Assembly: GCA_043228905.1 (NCBI GenBank) | Contig: JBHGNT010000018.1 | Location: 13,082,001 to 13,146,000 of the forward strand | Direction: 5' to 3' | Source: Azolla caroliniana | Taxonomy: Eukaryota; Polypodiophyta | Length of the DNA: 64,000 nucleotides | Shown: positions 11,507 to 22,167 of the stretch, piece by piece | Position numbering within the stretch: position 1 is the stretch's first letter | Layout of the letters: each line of letters begins with the position of its first letter | Made by a program: the position numbers and the translations under genes | Notes under the pieces: generated by a model | The model's input: only the letters and a program-made list of their open reading frames with translations | The model's database searches: none | What the model was told of the DNA's origin: nothing

Positions 11507-14293
11507 TTACAGAGAATCACTACTATAACTAATATACAATGACGATTCGTCCTCGTCATCCTCGGATGTACCAATGAGTGCATTTTCTTCGTCATAAACC
11601 AAATGGTTTGACTCTAGATTATATGTAGCAGATCTCGTTTGCCTTTGACTCGAGCTACCTTGTAGACTTGGTAATTTTTCTTTTATTATATCTATTGTTG
11701 ACTTCCTTAATCGTCCGGCTTTTGTAAGTGTGAAGTCGTACACGATGATATCCACATCAGAGATATCAAGGGTCGAGGTGTTACGAATGTTTCGCTTCCT
11801 CTTCCTACCTCCCCTTCTTGTTGGGCATTCAATCATCTCCAATGTATACTTACCTGTAAAAGCATTTGCACTTCTAGTGTTGTACCAATGAACGTTTATA
11901 GACTTGATCGTGTTTTCTATTTCATGCATTAGCACTTCTAGAATTTTACCCACCCAAATTTGGTGGCCATGTGAGTTCTCATCAGTCGGCGTTGCAATCA
12001 ACATCCCCGCCGTGAGCTCTTGCAAATTGCCTTGCCATCTAGCTTCGGCTACTTTGGTCATCCTTGGTCCCACATAAATGTCTCTTTGTTGTGGATGGAC
12101 CAAGTTGTCATTAATCGCATTTGGTCATTGCTCTGGAGTTCTATTTACACGATCATGTTGCAGCGGCCATGTGAATGGCGTTTCCAAATTCCAATTATCA
12201 CCAAATACACAATTGTCTATAATTCCTTTTTTATCACTATAAAATACATCCCACCATGACGTGTCTTATTGTGCGGCATATTTCTTGGCGGCCTCAATAT
12301 GCTTTCTTTTTTCTTCTAAGGCTTGGAGCCATGACCGTTTTTGTTCTGATACCAAGACACTCTACAACTGTCCTTTCTTCTCAATTGGCATTTGCTTACC
12401 TCCATGGACAATTGTACTCGGCATACAAAGTAATAACTGGCAACCACCTTCAGGTTCCCATGTTGTAGAAGATGAATATTGTTTAGCATACAAAAGTGTA
12501 GAACCACTTATTTCATTTTTCTTTATCATAAAAATGTGATCGAAACTTATATTATTTAATTGGGCAAGCACTTTAACATTCCCACCACCCCCATCTGATA
12601 TATATCTCTTAAAGTCATATACCTCCTTCAAGTGTAACACTTTTGGGCGTGGTGTATATGCATCACAAATGACATCAAATAGTTTAGGTAAAGTGAAAGC
12701 ATCATGCCGAGACAACTGTCTGGAGAATGTGCTAAACATCTGATCTATATGGTCATGTGTGTGGCCAACCAAAAGAAAATTGACTTTCACTTTCCTAAAC
12801 AATCCTTGGTTGACCAACATACTTAGATAGCCAAACACAGTTGAATTTTTGTTCTCTCTAGTAGTATTGTCCAATTGAATGTATAGAATAGGGGGGAAAG
12901 GTTGGCCCCAAGACATCAAAACTCGGTGAATCATTGTAACTGTTAGGTTAGGGTCACTGTGAACATTGGGGTATGTAATGAAGACGTGAGGTCCAACAGA
13001 CCTATTATAAGCCAAGCATCCCACCAAGTCCATTTGAACCAGGCACTCATCATTGACATCTTTGGGGAGCCTCCGCATATGCGGCAAACACGTCTTCTTC
13101 TGGTCCATGCCATCTATCATTAAGCACATGTATTGTTCGGGCCTCTTCAAACACTTCTCTCTATGATGCATCACCTTCTTTCGTTCTAACGATTGTGCCT
13201 CACGATGCTCTTGTAGTAACTTCTTACTCATATCCTTTTCCATTGATGTCTTTGCACCTTTAGCCAAACTTTTAAGATTTGCACAAATGGAGCAATACCC
13301 CATGCGTAATTTACGTGGAATGATAACATTTGAAAACCGAGCTCTCCATAATCTTGTGAATTGGCTATATGTGATAGACTTATTATGTGAGCCCACCATA
13401 TCAGATCGATAGACATCATAAACTTCTCGACGTGTATAATTATCAGAAAGGTGCATCCTACTTGTAGTGGGCATTACTTCACAATTTAACTGAAAGTAAC
13501 TTTTCATCCAACCAATAGCATGTCTTCCAATTACACCTTTCATACTTGGAACCTTTTTACAATTGAGCATCTGATCCCCGCTAAGTAGACGTTGTTGTAC
13601 TCTATGTAGCCACATGTTACTAACACATAACACAATTTTGAATGCAACTCTACATATCTGTTGCACATGGAAGATATAATACTCGAATGATACTTTGATC
13701 CCCGTACATTTGTTAGATACTAGTTGCATATGTGACCCGAGGTAAGTGTCTTGCTCATCACCAGTCATCGAAAAATAGTATCGCCTTAATTCTCGCAACT
13801 TTGATTTTCCAATCATAGACATACAACCACGAGCACAACATATTTTTTTGACATCAAATCCAATCTGTTTATCTGATGTCACCAAGCTAAATCTAGCCAA
13901 ACGAATTCTTCGTGGGATTCTTCTAATATGCATAGGGCTTCCAGATTTCTCCTCCTGCATAGAGGTTGGTGTAACCTTGTTACAATCTAATTCTTTGTTG
14001 TGACCATCGCCAATGTTATTCGATGTTTCATTGGCACTACCTTCATTCTCCATATCTTTATTAATATCGTATTCTTCAATAGAGAACTCTTCACATGGTC
14101 ATTATTTACATTCTCTATAGGTGAAGATGAGCTCAGACAATATTCTTCGATAGAATATGGTGAGTCTGTCGACAGACAATATTCTTCAATAGAATATGGT
14201 GAGTCTGTTGACAAACAATACTCTTCGGTAGAAAATGATGAGTCTGATGACAAACAATATTCTTCAATCGAGAACGATAAATCTTCACTCGTG
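11507..14293 (-). pseudogene. Transposase-like protein, RNase H-like fold
   Basis: The minus-strand frame from ATG 14053 to the stop at 11507 spans 848 codons with three in-frame stops (12362-12364, 12266-12268, 12125-12127). An acidic N-terminal extension lies upstream in a shifted frame to about 14293. From residue 1 of the ATG frame: basic region 43-55; CC(72-73)...C77 cluster; zinc-like YCSIC 253-257; D314 in LMIDGMDQ; LDN 394-396 followed by E400; and GHTHDHID 430-437. This D...DN...GHTHxxIDQMF layout matches a family known to me from plant and invertebrate genomes (DUF7869-like), which I read as a DDE/RNase H-type transposase. That is an inference. The C-terminal part (from about residue 660) resembles a small barrel domain (WVGKILEVL). 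It is divergent from the methyltransferase gene and is the likely mobility gene of D. Confidence 0.65.
14138..14293 (-). repeat. 39-bp tandem repeats encoding acidic 13-mers
   Basis: Four units start at 14138, 14177, 14216 and 14255 on the plus strand, exactly 39 bp apart. Read on the minus strand they encode an acidic 13-residue repeat of the type SIEEYCLSTDSPY. The frame differs from that of the downstream transposase frame by one frameshift near 14090. There is no ATG upstream in this frame, so the original start is lost or lies in another exon. Confidence 0.75.
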
Positions 14294-15093
14294 GCTTAAG
14301 GTCTAGATAGGGCTCTTTAAGTTATGTGCTTAGGCTAAGGCAAAAAACTAATAAGCTCCTCTCTAAACATATACTCCTCTCTAAACAAAAGCTCCCTCAA
14401 TATAATGTCTATATTATTTAATATTATATTAATACAATACATAAAAAATATTATTTTTAATATAGTAATTGTATTTAAAATATCAATAATTATTTAAACT
14501 AGGTCTATATGAAGTTAAATAAAGTATAATATAATTCCAATCATTACCAAGCCATAAATATGTTGGATTAAAGTTAAAATCATTGGCTAATTAATGGCAC
14601 CCATATTTGATATAGAACTTCTCAGTCATTGGTTCATTAATGCTCACCATTTTAAATATTAGACTTATCAATCATTGGTTCATTCATGCCCACATCTTTA
14701 ATACACAGCAATTGAGAGTCATAAAAATGTTGCTTTCAGTAATCAATCATTGGTTCATTCATGAACCTCTATCATTGTGTACTTCATGACCTTTAAAGTC
14801 ATTGTAAGTTATTGTGACTATAAAAGATTCATCAATATGTTAGTTTGACTTTGTAATCATTAATGCAATCATAAGTTACTCTAGTTAATGTGACTATGGT
14901 TACTAACTAACTAACCTCAAGCTTACCAACCCTGGTTCAGGTGACTGTGGTTACTTTAACCACTGTGGTCAATCCCTATAAATAGGAAGACCTCGTCATA
15001 TTTCACTCACAAGAGCACACAAGAGCATACAAGAGCACACAGAGCACGAAGCACGAAAGTGCGATCTCCGCCTCAACTTCGACAAGATAAACC
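14294..15093 (+). promoter_or_regulatory. Divergent intergenic region and promoter of MTase gene
   Basis: This is an 800-bp AT-rich stretch between the two divergent genes of D. A TATA box (TATAAATA, 14977-14984) stands about 117 bp upstream of the ATG at 15094. It is followed by a short run of AGAGCACACA-type repeats (about 15010-15060) that would lie in the 5' leader. Diverged repeats of ATCATTGGTTCATT (about 14630-14760) occur upstream of the TATA box. No coding frame of note was seen. Confidence 0.55.
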
Positions 15094-18000
15094 ATGTCTT
15101 CAAAGAGAATTGAGCGCGAGGACTCCAGGTAGGCCTCTAACACTATGGACATTTTTGTAAATATGTTTCGTCACTCAAGAACTCGATACGCCGTATCGAG
15201 TTCCTATATAAAATACAAACTTTATATAGGAACTCAATACGGCGTATCGGGTTTCTGTTTGAAGATTAGGTTTTATACAGGAACTCGATACGGCGTATCG
15301 AGTTCCTGTTTAAAGTTTAGGTTTTAAACAAGAACTCGATACGGCGTATCGAGTTCCTTTGTGTTCTTTGCTTTTTACACAGGAACTCGATACGCCGTAT
15401 CGAGTTCCTCTATTCTCTTTGATTTTTATATAGGAACTCGATACAGCGTATCTATTTCCTGTACAATATTTGTGTTTAAAACAGGAATTCGATACAGCGT
15501 ATCGAGTTCATGTTTGCGTTTTAAACAGGAACTCCATATGGCGTATCGAGTTCCTGTATAAAAGAACACCCTGAAAGAGGAATATTGTGTTTTTGGGGCA
15601 ACAATTTAGTATTGTGAGAAAAGATATCAAACTGTCTTTCAAAATCAGTCTTTTTTATGTCGACTTGCCTTACTTTTTTAAACAAAGGGGCCTTAATTAT
15701 AGGGGTTTTATGACCTACTATAGCTTAAAATAGTAGAAAATAACCCACAAATTATCTTTACGATACCAATCTCAAGTCTATCATATGCAAATTATCTACA
15801 ATATGGTTATGGAATCAATATAAGTCATACCGGCCCTTCAAGACAATATATAACCTTGTATACTTATTACAATATATATTTTCTAAGTTGAATAGCCCTT
15901 ACTAGAATAGATTTCTGAATATAGGACTACCATGTACACTGAATGCATGATTGATATTTATAGTTCACCACAAATCGCCTGTTAGTTTATTTCTTCATCT
16001 ACTTATTTGTATTTTAATATACAACCTTAATCTACGTGACCATCTAACTTATGTTTTCGCATGTCCTTTCTTAAATAGGTCGTTTGAGAACTTGTCGGAC
16101 CGACCTGTGAAGAAAATAAAAGCTCTGCATACAGGGTTCTCCAATTGAAACACAGACCCTAGTAGCTCCCGAGTCCATGAATAGAGGAAAAAAGCTTCTC
16201 TTCAACGAGGAGTCAAAATCTCAAACACACATTGAGGTTAGCCAAAACAAACTTGTAGCAGCTACTGGAGGTGAAGACCTTCCTGACCATGATCTAACGG
16301 ACAAGGAATGGTGTATGCAATACGTCGACTCAAAGAAAAAAGTCGTATTGTATACAACAAAGAAGAAGGGGCAGGGGCAGCTTGGAAAGGAAACCCCATT
16401 TATGTATGGCCGTATTCTACGATTTGACTATGAAGATGCAGATTCGGCCAACATACTTGTAATGATAGAGTGCTCCAAGGGGGTACGTAAAGTGTTCCTT
16501 TCAGAAGATCTTCTAGTAAAGGAATCTTGTGGGCTAGATTCGTTCAAAAAAGATCTTGAAAGCTCACAAAACCTTATTGTCACCTTGAGGCCTTATATAC
16601 AAGGCCACGTAACTCTAAGGGAGGAAGTGCCCTCCCCAGTGAAGGTCACAAAAAGGGTATCTAAAGTACAATCAAGATCACCAAAGAAGAAGACAACCAA
16701 AATGTCGAACTCCGATTCAACAAGTGAAAATGAAGAGGAGGACACTAAGGGGACGCCAGGAGCTGAGCTGGCATCAGGTGTGTTGTCATCTGAGCAGAAT
16801 AAGATAAGGAGAGAGTTAATGCAACGTAAACTAGTCAGGAAAGGGCAAGTGTTTAATTTTCCTATAACATACATCCATCGGCCCCCTATTGATGAAAAAA
16901 CAGGTCGAAGACCACTTGAGATTAGAGAGCCACACCGCATGCATGTTCAAAATCTCAAGAAAAAAATGAAAATTAATCCTCATGCCATTGTGGTGCCTTT
17001 TATTGTTATGGTAGATCCTGAAGAATGTGAAACCATTGAAGATTTTGATATTAGAAAGCATGATCAATATAATTACTTTGTCATTGGCGGATCGCATTCA
17101 GCGGAGGCACGTCGGCAACTTGTGAGAGAACATCCAACCACTTTCTTCTTCAAGTATGCCGAGTGCAAAATTTACGTGGGGCTCACAATTGAAGAGGCAA
17201 AGTTGTTGGCATGGAACCATAATAATGATAATGACTATAGGCAGAAAATGTCGTCGATTGAGGGTATAAGGTTCTTCCACCACGAGTATTTGGACGTGAA
17301 ACAAAAGTTTGGTGTGAAGCTACATCTAGGTCTATGACGTCAATGTCTGCATGAAGTCGGTATTGTGGTAGATGATCATGTTAAGTTCGATGGTCTTCGA
17401 AAATATGAGTCTTGGTTTCAACTGGCCTTTAGAGATGGAGAAGTATGGGACCTACAGGATCAAATCTTCTCAATGTGGGAGAATAAGGAGGTAAAGGGTC
17501 AACGACAAAAGAAATGTAAGGTTGACCCTCAACTAGAGTTAAAGTCATAAGCGGCCAAGAAAATTGACTTGACAATTGAAGAAGCGGTTGATGACATGAA
17601 GTTGTCTCTATGGAGAGCGATGCAAGGTATTAAGGACAAGCAACTTCTTGTGTCTGTTTTGTCAAGGGTTGTGGCGAAAGATTTAAGCCTTGAAGAAATG
17701 GTCACTGAGTTCAATAAGTAAGTCTTTCAAATACTGATTTTGAAGTCTATATGGTGTAATTCAAAGTTCTAATCTTTATTTCTAATCTTACAGTCATAAG
17801 GTGTACATGAAGATCCAAGAAGTTATGATGAAACAACTTGGATGTATAACTTGAGAACAAGTGACCGAGGATTATCCTCTAACGTCTTCATATAAGGCAT
17901 TATCGGAGTATTTTATTGCATTCAAGGATTGGGTTAGTATTGGTGGTTTTTCATTACGCTTTCATCATATGTAGAGCTTGTGTAATAATACTTGATGTCC

Positions 18001-19307
18001 TATTGCTTCTATTAGAAACCATGTCATGGCAAGAAACAAGGAGAAGTTAAGGATATACATGATTTCCCTACATCCTTCCTTGCACATCTCGAGCGAGCCA
18101 GAAAAGAAAAGGATCGTCACTTAGTCAATGCGTACGAAATGGAGGAAGATGGCTCCTTTAAAAAACTTAGCCACAAAAAAGATATTACGAGAGATCTTTA
18201 CTACAATGTGGTTTGCGGCGATGTCGTCGACTTGATCCAAAAAGTGCCAAAGAAGGAATATACGCTAATGATTGCAGATATTCCTTACGGATTTCAAATG
18301 GCTGGGTCATCATACGACGATGAACCGTTTGGGTTTAAACAGTTGGAGAAGATGGTCAAGGATTTCGCTGAGTTAACGACTGCATCCTTGTGGCGAATAG
18401 TTGTCTTTCATAGTATGGACCAAGGGTACTTGGTAGCTCAAGCTTTGAGATCTCATTGCCATGGCATCGAGAACCTTGCATGGTAAGGATTATTTATAGG
18501 TGTCATTCATTATATTGCATTTCTTAAGGTTGTTCAAACTATTCTTAACTCGATGTATTATTTTTTATAGGATAAAAACCAATGTAAATAGAGGGCCAAC
18601 TTTTTGGTTGGGTTAATGCCATTGAATACATCACAGTTGGCTACTTCGATGAAATTAAGAAACAAAAAATCAAGGAGCATTCTAATGAAGTGGGAGGTTC
18701 AAATCTGCTAGTATATCCAGCAGTGACACGGAAATTGCGACATGTCACCACGACAGAACGGGGACTTGTCAACCCATATCAAAAACCTCAGTGACTTATG
18801 ATACGCTTGATCGAGATGTTTTCTATCGAAGGAGACTGGATATTACATCTCTTTTTTGGCACAGGTATTCCTCGAACTAGGGTAACGATCTTGAGATAAC
18901 CAATATCAAATCTTTTTTGTTTGACAACTAATTCTTCTTGTTACTTTCTTCACAGGAACGATGTCTGCATGTGCATTGAAGCTCTTTAGAAATACAGTTG
19001 CATTGGAGAGGATGAGGAGCAGGTTATATTTATAAATATGAGGATTAAGGCTTTGTGGGAGTGCCCAAACCAGGATGAGGAGGTCGGTGCAAAGAACCTT
19101 GCTAATACAGAAAGGTTTCAACCTGCTTCGCGAGAGCCTATTCCTCCGTTAGCTGGCGAACCGGGGGAGCTAATAGAGCTTGATGATGAGCTTATAGAAG
19201 ATATTTCGTTGGCTCGGCTAACAGGGGAAGCCAATGCACGTATAGCTGAAGAGAGTTCTACACAAGATGATGAAGAAAATGGCATTGATGAATTGATTGC
19301 TATGTAA
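15094..19307 (+). pseudogene. ParB-like domain fused to beta-class DNA methyltransferase
   Basis: Proposed exons are 15094-15128, 16079-17717, 17794-17932, 18016-18482, 18571-18864 and 18956-19307. Every intron has GT-AG ends and phases agree. The product would modify DNA at adenine N6 or cytosine N4. Order: basic N-terminus (RPVKKIK); unknown domain; lysine/serine-rich linker (about 16620-16800); ParB/Srx-like domain (about 16850-17240) with VIGGSHSAEARRQL; then the methyltransferase with motif IV DIPYGF (18277-18294), NPYQKP (18771-18788), and motif I FFGTG with TMSACALKLFRN across the last intron. Motif IV before motif I is the beta-class order. The gene is broken by TGA 17335, TAA 17548, TGA 17852, TGA 18792 and frameshifts near 16130, 18605 and 19005. 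A conserved plant m6A RNA methylase is unlikely, since those lack ParB and have the reverse motif order. Confidence 0.75.
15178..15555 (+). repeat. Eight palindromes at 51-bp spacing in intron 1
   Basis: Eight copies of a 27-bp dyad with half-site GGAACTCGATACG and its inverse start at 15178, 15229, 15280, 15331, 15382, 15433, 15484 and 15529. Six intervals are exactly 51 bp and the last is 45. Copies 1, 3, 4 and 5 are near perfect, and 2, 6, 7 and 8 carry a few changes. Spacers are AT-rich and related (TGTTTA...TAAACA), so the dyad extends outward in some units. The array lies within the first intron of the ParB-methyltransferase gene. The layout fits a cluster of binding sites (iterons) for a dimeric protein. 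Binding by the ParB-like domain or the transposase is inference. Confidence 0.9.
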
Positions 19308-19308
19308 T

Positions 19309-19710
19309 AAACTCTATGAAGAAAATGACACTGACGATTTGTTTGGATTTCACATTATTAATACAAATTTTGGGTTTTACTTGGTGGATTCTATTCTTTA
19401 TAATCGTCTATATGTTTCAATTTTTTTTTATATACTTGGTTAGTAGACTTATGACATTGGTTTCACTAGGTGCATAGCTGACTACCAAATTTATGGAGAA
19501 ACATGAATTAGTTTAAATTGAGGCTGATTTTGGTTCAAGCTAACCTTAACATAACATGGTCGTACAATTGTTGCCATGACTGTCCATGTTGTTATTATGG
19601 ATCTTTGTCTTCTATTGTTAAAACTATTATGTTTCTATTCCATTGCTGCTTAGATTGTGTAGTGTGTTGATAATGGTTCCACTAGCGTTATCCGCATGTT
19701 TGTATATGCT
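19309..19710 (+). other. 3' flank of methyltransferase gene
   Basis: AT-rich noncoding sequence inside transposon D. I see no gene here. It leads into a tandem repeat. Confidence 0.6.
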
Positions 19711-20130
19711 TGTAGTTCCACTTGCGTTATCGTTCGGAGTTTGATCCTGTGTGAATCACCTAAGCAATAGAGTAGATCAATTTTAAATACAGGTATGAAA
19801 GCCTTAATAGGTTTGTTATTTCCACGACATTATCCTAAAGTTCATTGCCTTGTAGTTCCACTTGCGTTATCGTTCGGAGTTTGATCCTGTGTGAATCACC
19901 TAAGCAATAGAGTAGATCAATTTTAAATACAGGTATGAAAGCCTTAATAGGTTTGTTATTTCCACGACATTATCCTAAAGTTCATTGCCTTACATTGTCC
20001 ACAATTATATACATATGGTTTGATCCCATATGAACAAACTGAGGAATAGATTAGATCAACTTTAAATACAAGTATTGAATACTTTAATAAGTTAGTTATT
20101 CCAATCACATTATCCTAAAGTGCACTATCC
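19711..20130 (+). repeat. 140-bp tandem repeat
   Basis: Units 19711-19850 and 19851-19990 appear identical over 140 bp (both start TGTAGTTCCACTTGCGTTAT). A third, diverged unit follows to about 20130, sharing TTTGATCC, TAGATCAA and CATTATCCTAAAG. This is the right subterminal part of transposon D. No coding content is apparent. From 20131 to 20455 nothing more was recognised. Confidence 0.85.
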
Positions 20131-20472
20131 TACATTGTCCACAATTATATACATGCACGTATGGGTCAAAGTATAAATTATAACTCATTTTTGTAAAACT
20201 TACCAAATTCATATAAGCCTTTAACTTAGTGTTTCCCTTGTCGCACATTAGTGACATATTGAGCCATTGTTGAACTTTATTATGCCTACATTAACTTATC
20301 AACACGTCCAAACTTGCATGATTTGTAATGATCTCCGCTTGTAGACCTATCATGTATTTTTATATTTGCAAATTCTAATCAAGTTGAGGAACATGTGATA
20401 CCAGTGCATCCAATTTTTGTAGAGGGGGGTGTATTTGCTTCGTTTCAAGAAGATTCTACAAGTGGAATGCGC

Positions 20473-20490
20473 AATCCTTCCACTTGTGAA
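20473..20490 (-). repeat. Right terminal inverted repeat of D
   Basis: ATCCTTCCACTTGTGAAC is the exact reverse complement of 11150-11167. A second CTACAAGTGGAATGCGC lies just inside (about 20456-20472), so the subterminal region repeats the ACAAGTGGAA word. Confidence 0.85.
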
Positions 20491-20495
20491 CGTGA

Positions 20496-20753
20496 ACTCC
20501 TTCCAAATTGTATCTATCTGAGTGTGAACTTGTTAATAAGTTAGGGCTTAGTATATAAGCGAATACCTAACATTGTAATGAGTAATGACGAGAAGAGTAT
20601 TGTATCTCTAAGCGACAACGAAGTAATAAGAAGCTTTCCATTAAAGCTCGATTGACTATCTAAGTCTCGATTCACTGTATTTTCTGTGTGTTGTTTTTTG
20701 TGCATAAGCGAACAGGTCCGCAAACGTATACATAGATATACATAGTTCCAACA
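20496..20753 (+). repeat. 3' LTR of copia C, second piece
   Basis: The first 12 bases are the target copy of D. From 20508 the sequence follows the 5' LTR from TTGTATC to the end TTCCAACA, with scattered substitutions and loss of 8 bp near 20725. It is followed by the duplicated ACTTG (20754-20758). Confidence 0.9.
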
Positions 20754-22167
20754 ACTTGAGCCAGTTAGAATCCGGAGAGGCAAGTGACGGAATCTGAGAC
20801 GAACTACCAGACACACAGTTGTTTAGGGTGACAACGGAAGACACGGTGGACAGGACGGTCGTTGAGGAGGACAAATGGTTGACAAATATGCATCACTTCC
20901 TCAGCAGCGGACTGCCTCGGGAAGAGTTAAACCGAGACGAGCAAAAACAGTTGGCGGTACAAAGCTGACACTTCTATTTATTGTAGGATACATTGTACCA
21001 CAAGGGAGCGGATGGTATATGGTGAAAAGCGGTCCAGAGCGACGAAAAGGATAAATTTACGGGAAGCTCACTGTGGAGTCGCCGGAGGACACTATGCTAG
21101 AGACGCAACGGCAAGGAAGATATGGTGAAGTGGATTATGGCGTCCTACAACACTGAAGGACTCGATGCGGTATGCAAAGGAATGCGACTTATGTCAATGA
21201 ATGGCCAACTGATAGAGCAAGAGAGCATGCCGCATCTGCCAGTGTTACCATTGGAGCCGTTTCAAAAATGGGGATTGTACTTCATCGGACCCTTCAAGCC
21301 TCCGGCAATGAGGACCAGAAACTAGTATATTATTGTTGCAACAAACTATTACACGAAGTGGGTTGAAGCAAAGGCACTCTGGGACAATACCGCGGCATCA
21401 ACGACGAAGTTCCTATATGAGTACATCTAGTGCCATTACGGATGTCCGATTGAACTGATCAGTAATCAAGGCGGACACTTCCTCGGACAAGTGGTGGAGA
21501 GCTTAACGTCATTTTATGCGGTGCTGCACAAATGGAGTACACCATATTATCCGCAAGCCAACGTATTGATTGAATCCACCAACAAGACCTTGCAGAACAT
21601 CCTCCGAAAAATCGTTAATGAAAACCGGACCGACTGGGACACGAAGCTGCAGACTGCGCTATGAGCTTACCGGACTTCTTACAAGACAAGTCTTCGGACA
21701 ACATCGTTCGGTTAGCTTTCGGATTGGAAGCGGTAATGCCGATGGAGTTTCAAATTCCAAGTTTGCGGATTCAAGTCTGGGAAAGGTTACGTGAGAAGGA
21801 ATCGGAAAAAATATGGCTAGAGACATTGTGCGAACTAGAAGAGCACCGAATAGCTAGCGTTCTGCAGTTAGAACTCGAGCAACGTCGACGGAAAACGTTC
21901 GTCGACCGGCACCAAAAGGGAAATGAGAAAATGTTCGGAATCAACAAGCCGGTTCTGGTATTTCAGACCCGGATGGGCAAGATGCCAGGAAAGTTACGGT
22001 TCTGGTGGACTAGATCGTACTGGATAACGCGTGAGTTCAAAGGGTCGTATCAGCTAGGAATGCTGGCCGGCGAAATCTTAGAGAAATGGGTAAACGGTTT
22101 CCGACTGAAACCGTATTACGGACCAATGCCGCGGAACCCGTTCAAACAACCGGAGGACGGAGCATGA
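20754..22167 (+). pseudogene. Gypsy (Tat-like) integrase
   Basis: This is the continuation of the pol gene broken at 6347. The junction codons give DYLSQLES, then the H2C2 region (about 20880-21190), then the integrase core: FQKWGLYFIGPFKPPAMRT (about 21260-21316), [12 protein letters not shown], and YYPQANVLIESTNKTLQNILRKIVNENRTDW (about 21548-21632). The catalytic D of the first motif now reads Y (LYFIGP). The C-terminal domain with PGKLRFWWTRSYWITREFKGSYQL and KWVNGFRLKPYYG ends in a stop at 22165. Stops near 20785, 20920, 21318, 21430 and 21663 break the frame. Confidence 0.85.

Larger units (their letters stand above)
11140..20495 (+). mobile_element. DNA transposon D with ParB-methyltransferase cargo
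   Basis: A 9.36-kb insertion splits the 3' LTR of copia C. It is flanked by ACTCCTTCCAAA on both sides (11128-11139 and 20496-20507), a target duplication of 11-12 bp. Its ends carry inverted repeats: GTTCACAAGTGGAAGGAT at 11150-11167 and its reverse complement at 20473-20490, with further partial similarity (GCGC/ACGC, CACG). It carries two divergent genes, a transposase-like gene on the minus strand (11507-14293) and a ParB-methyltransferase gene on the plus strand (15094-19307), with a shared upstream region between. Target length and short TIRs would suit a Mutator-like or related cut-and-paste family, but the transposase is not MURA-like, so the superfamily is left open. Confidence 0.88.
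6348..20753 (+). mobile_element. Copia element C, complete, interrupted by D
   Basis: This is a full Ty1/copia element with two LTRs, primer site, gag, protease, integrase, RT, RNase H and polypurine tract, flanked by the duplicated ACTTG. It is inserted into the gypsy pol between RNase H and integrase. Its own length would be about 5 kb, and the extra 9.4 kb is DNA transposon D, which sits inside the 3' LTR. The two LTRs differ at about 18 of 285 aligned positions plus an 8-bp indel (my count by eye), so the insertion is not recent. All coding parts carry stops. Confidence 0.9.

Noticed and set aside
14000-14299. 99-residue plus-strand ORF
   Set aside because: Antisense of the transposase head and its 39-bp repeats.
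15178-15555. CRISPR array
   Set aside because: Repeat and spacer lengths (27 and 24 bp) look CRISPR-like, but the spacers are related AT-rich versions of each other, the repeats are full palindromes with drift, and the surroundings are a spliced eukaryotic gene without cas genes.
15145-15561. Small ORFs with a 17-residue repeat (GTRYGVSSSC type)
   Set aside because: 51 is a multiple of three, so any repeat array of this period keeps frames open. The stretch lies inside a proposed intron.
16079-19307. Bacterial contamination as the source of the methyltransferase
   Set aside because: The gene has several GT-AG introns with agreeing phases, plant-like AT content, and sits within an insertion with target duplication in a copia LTR.
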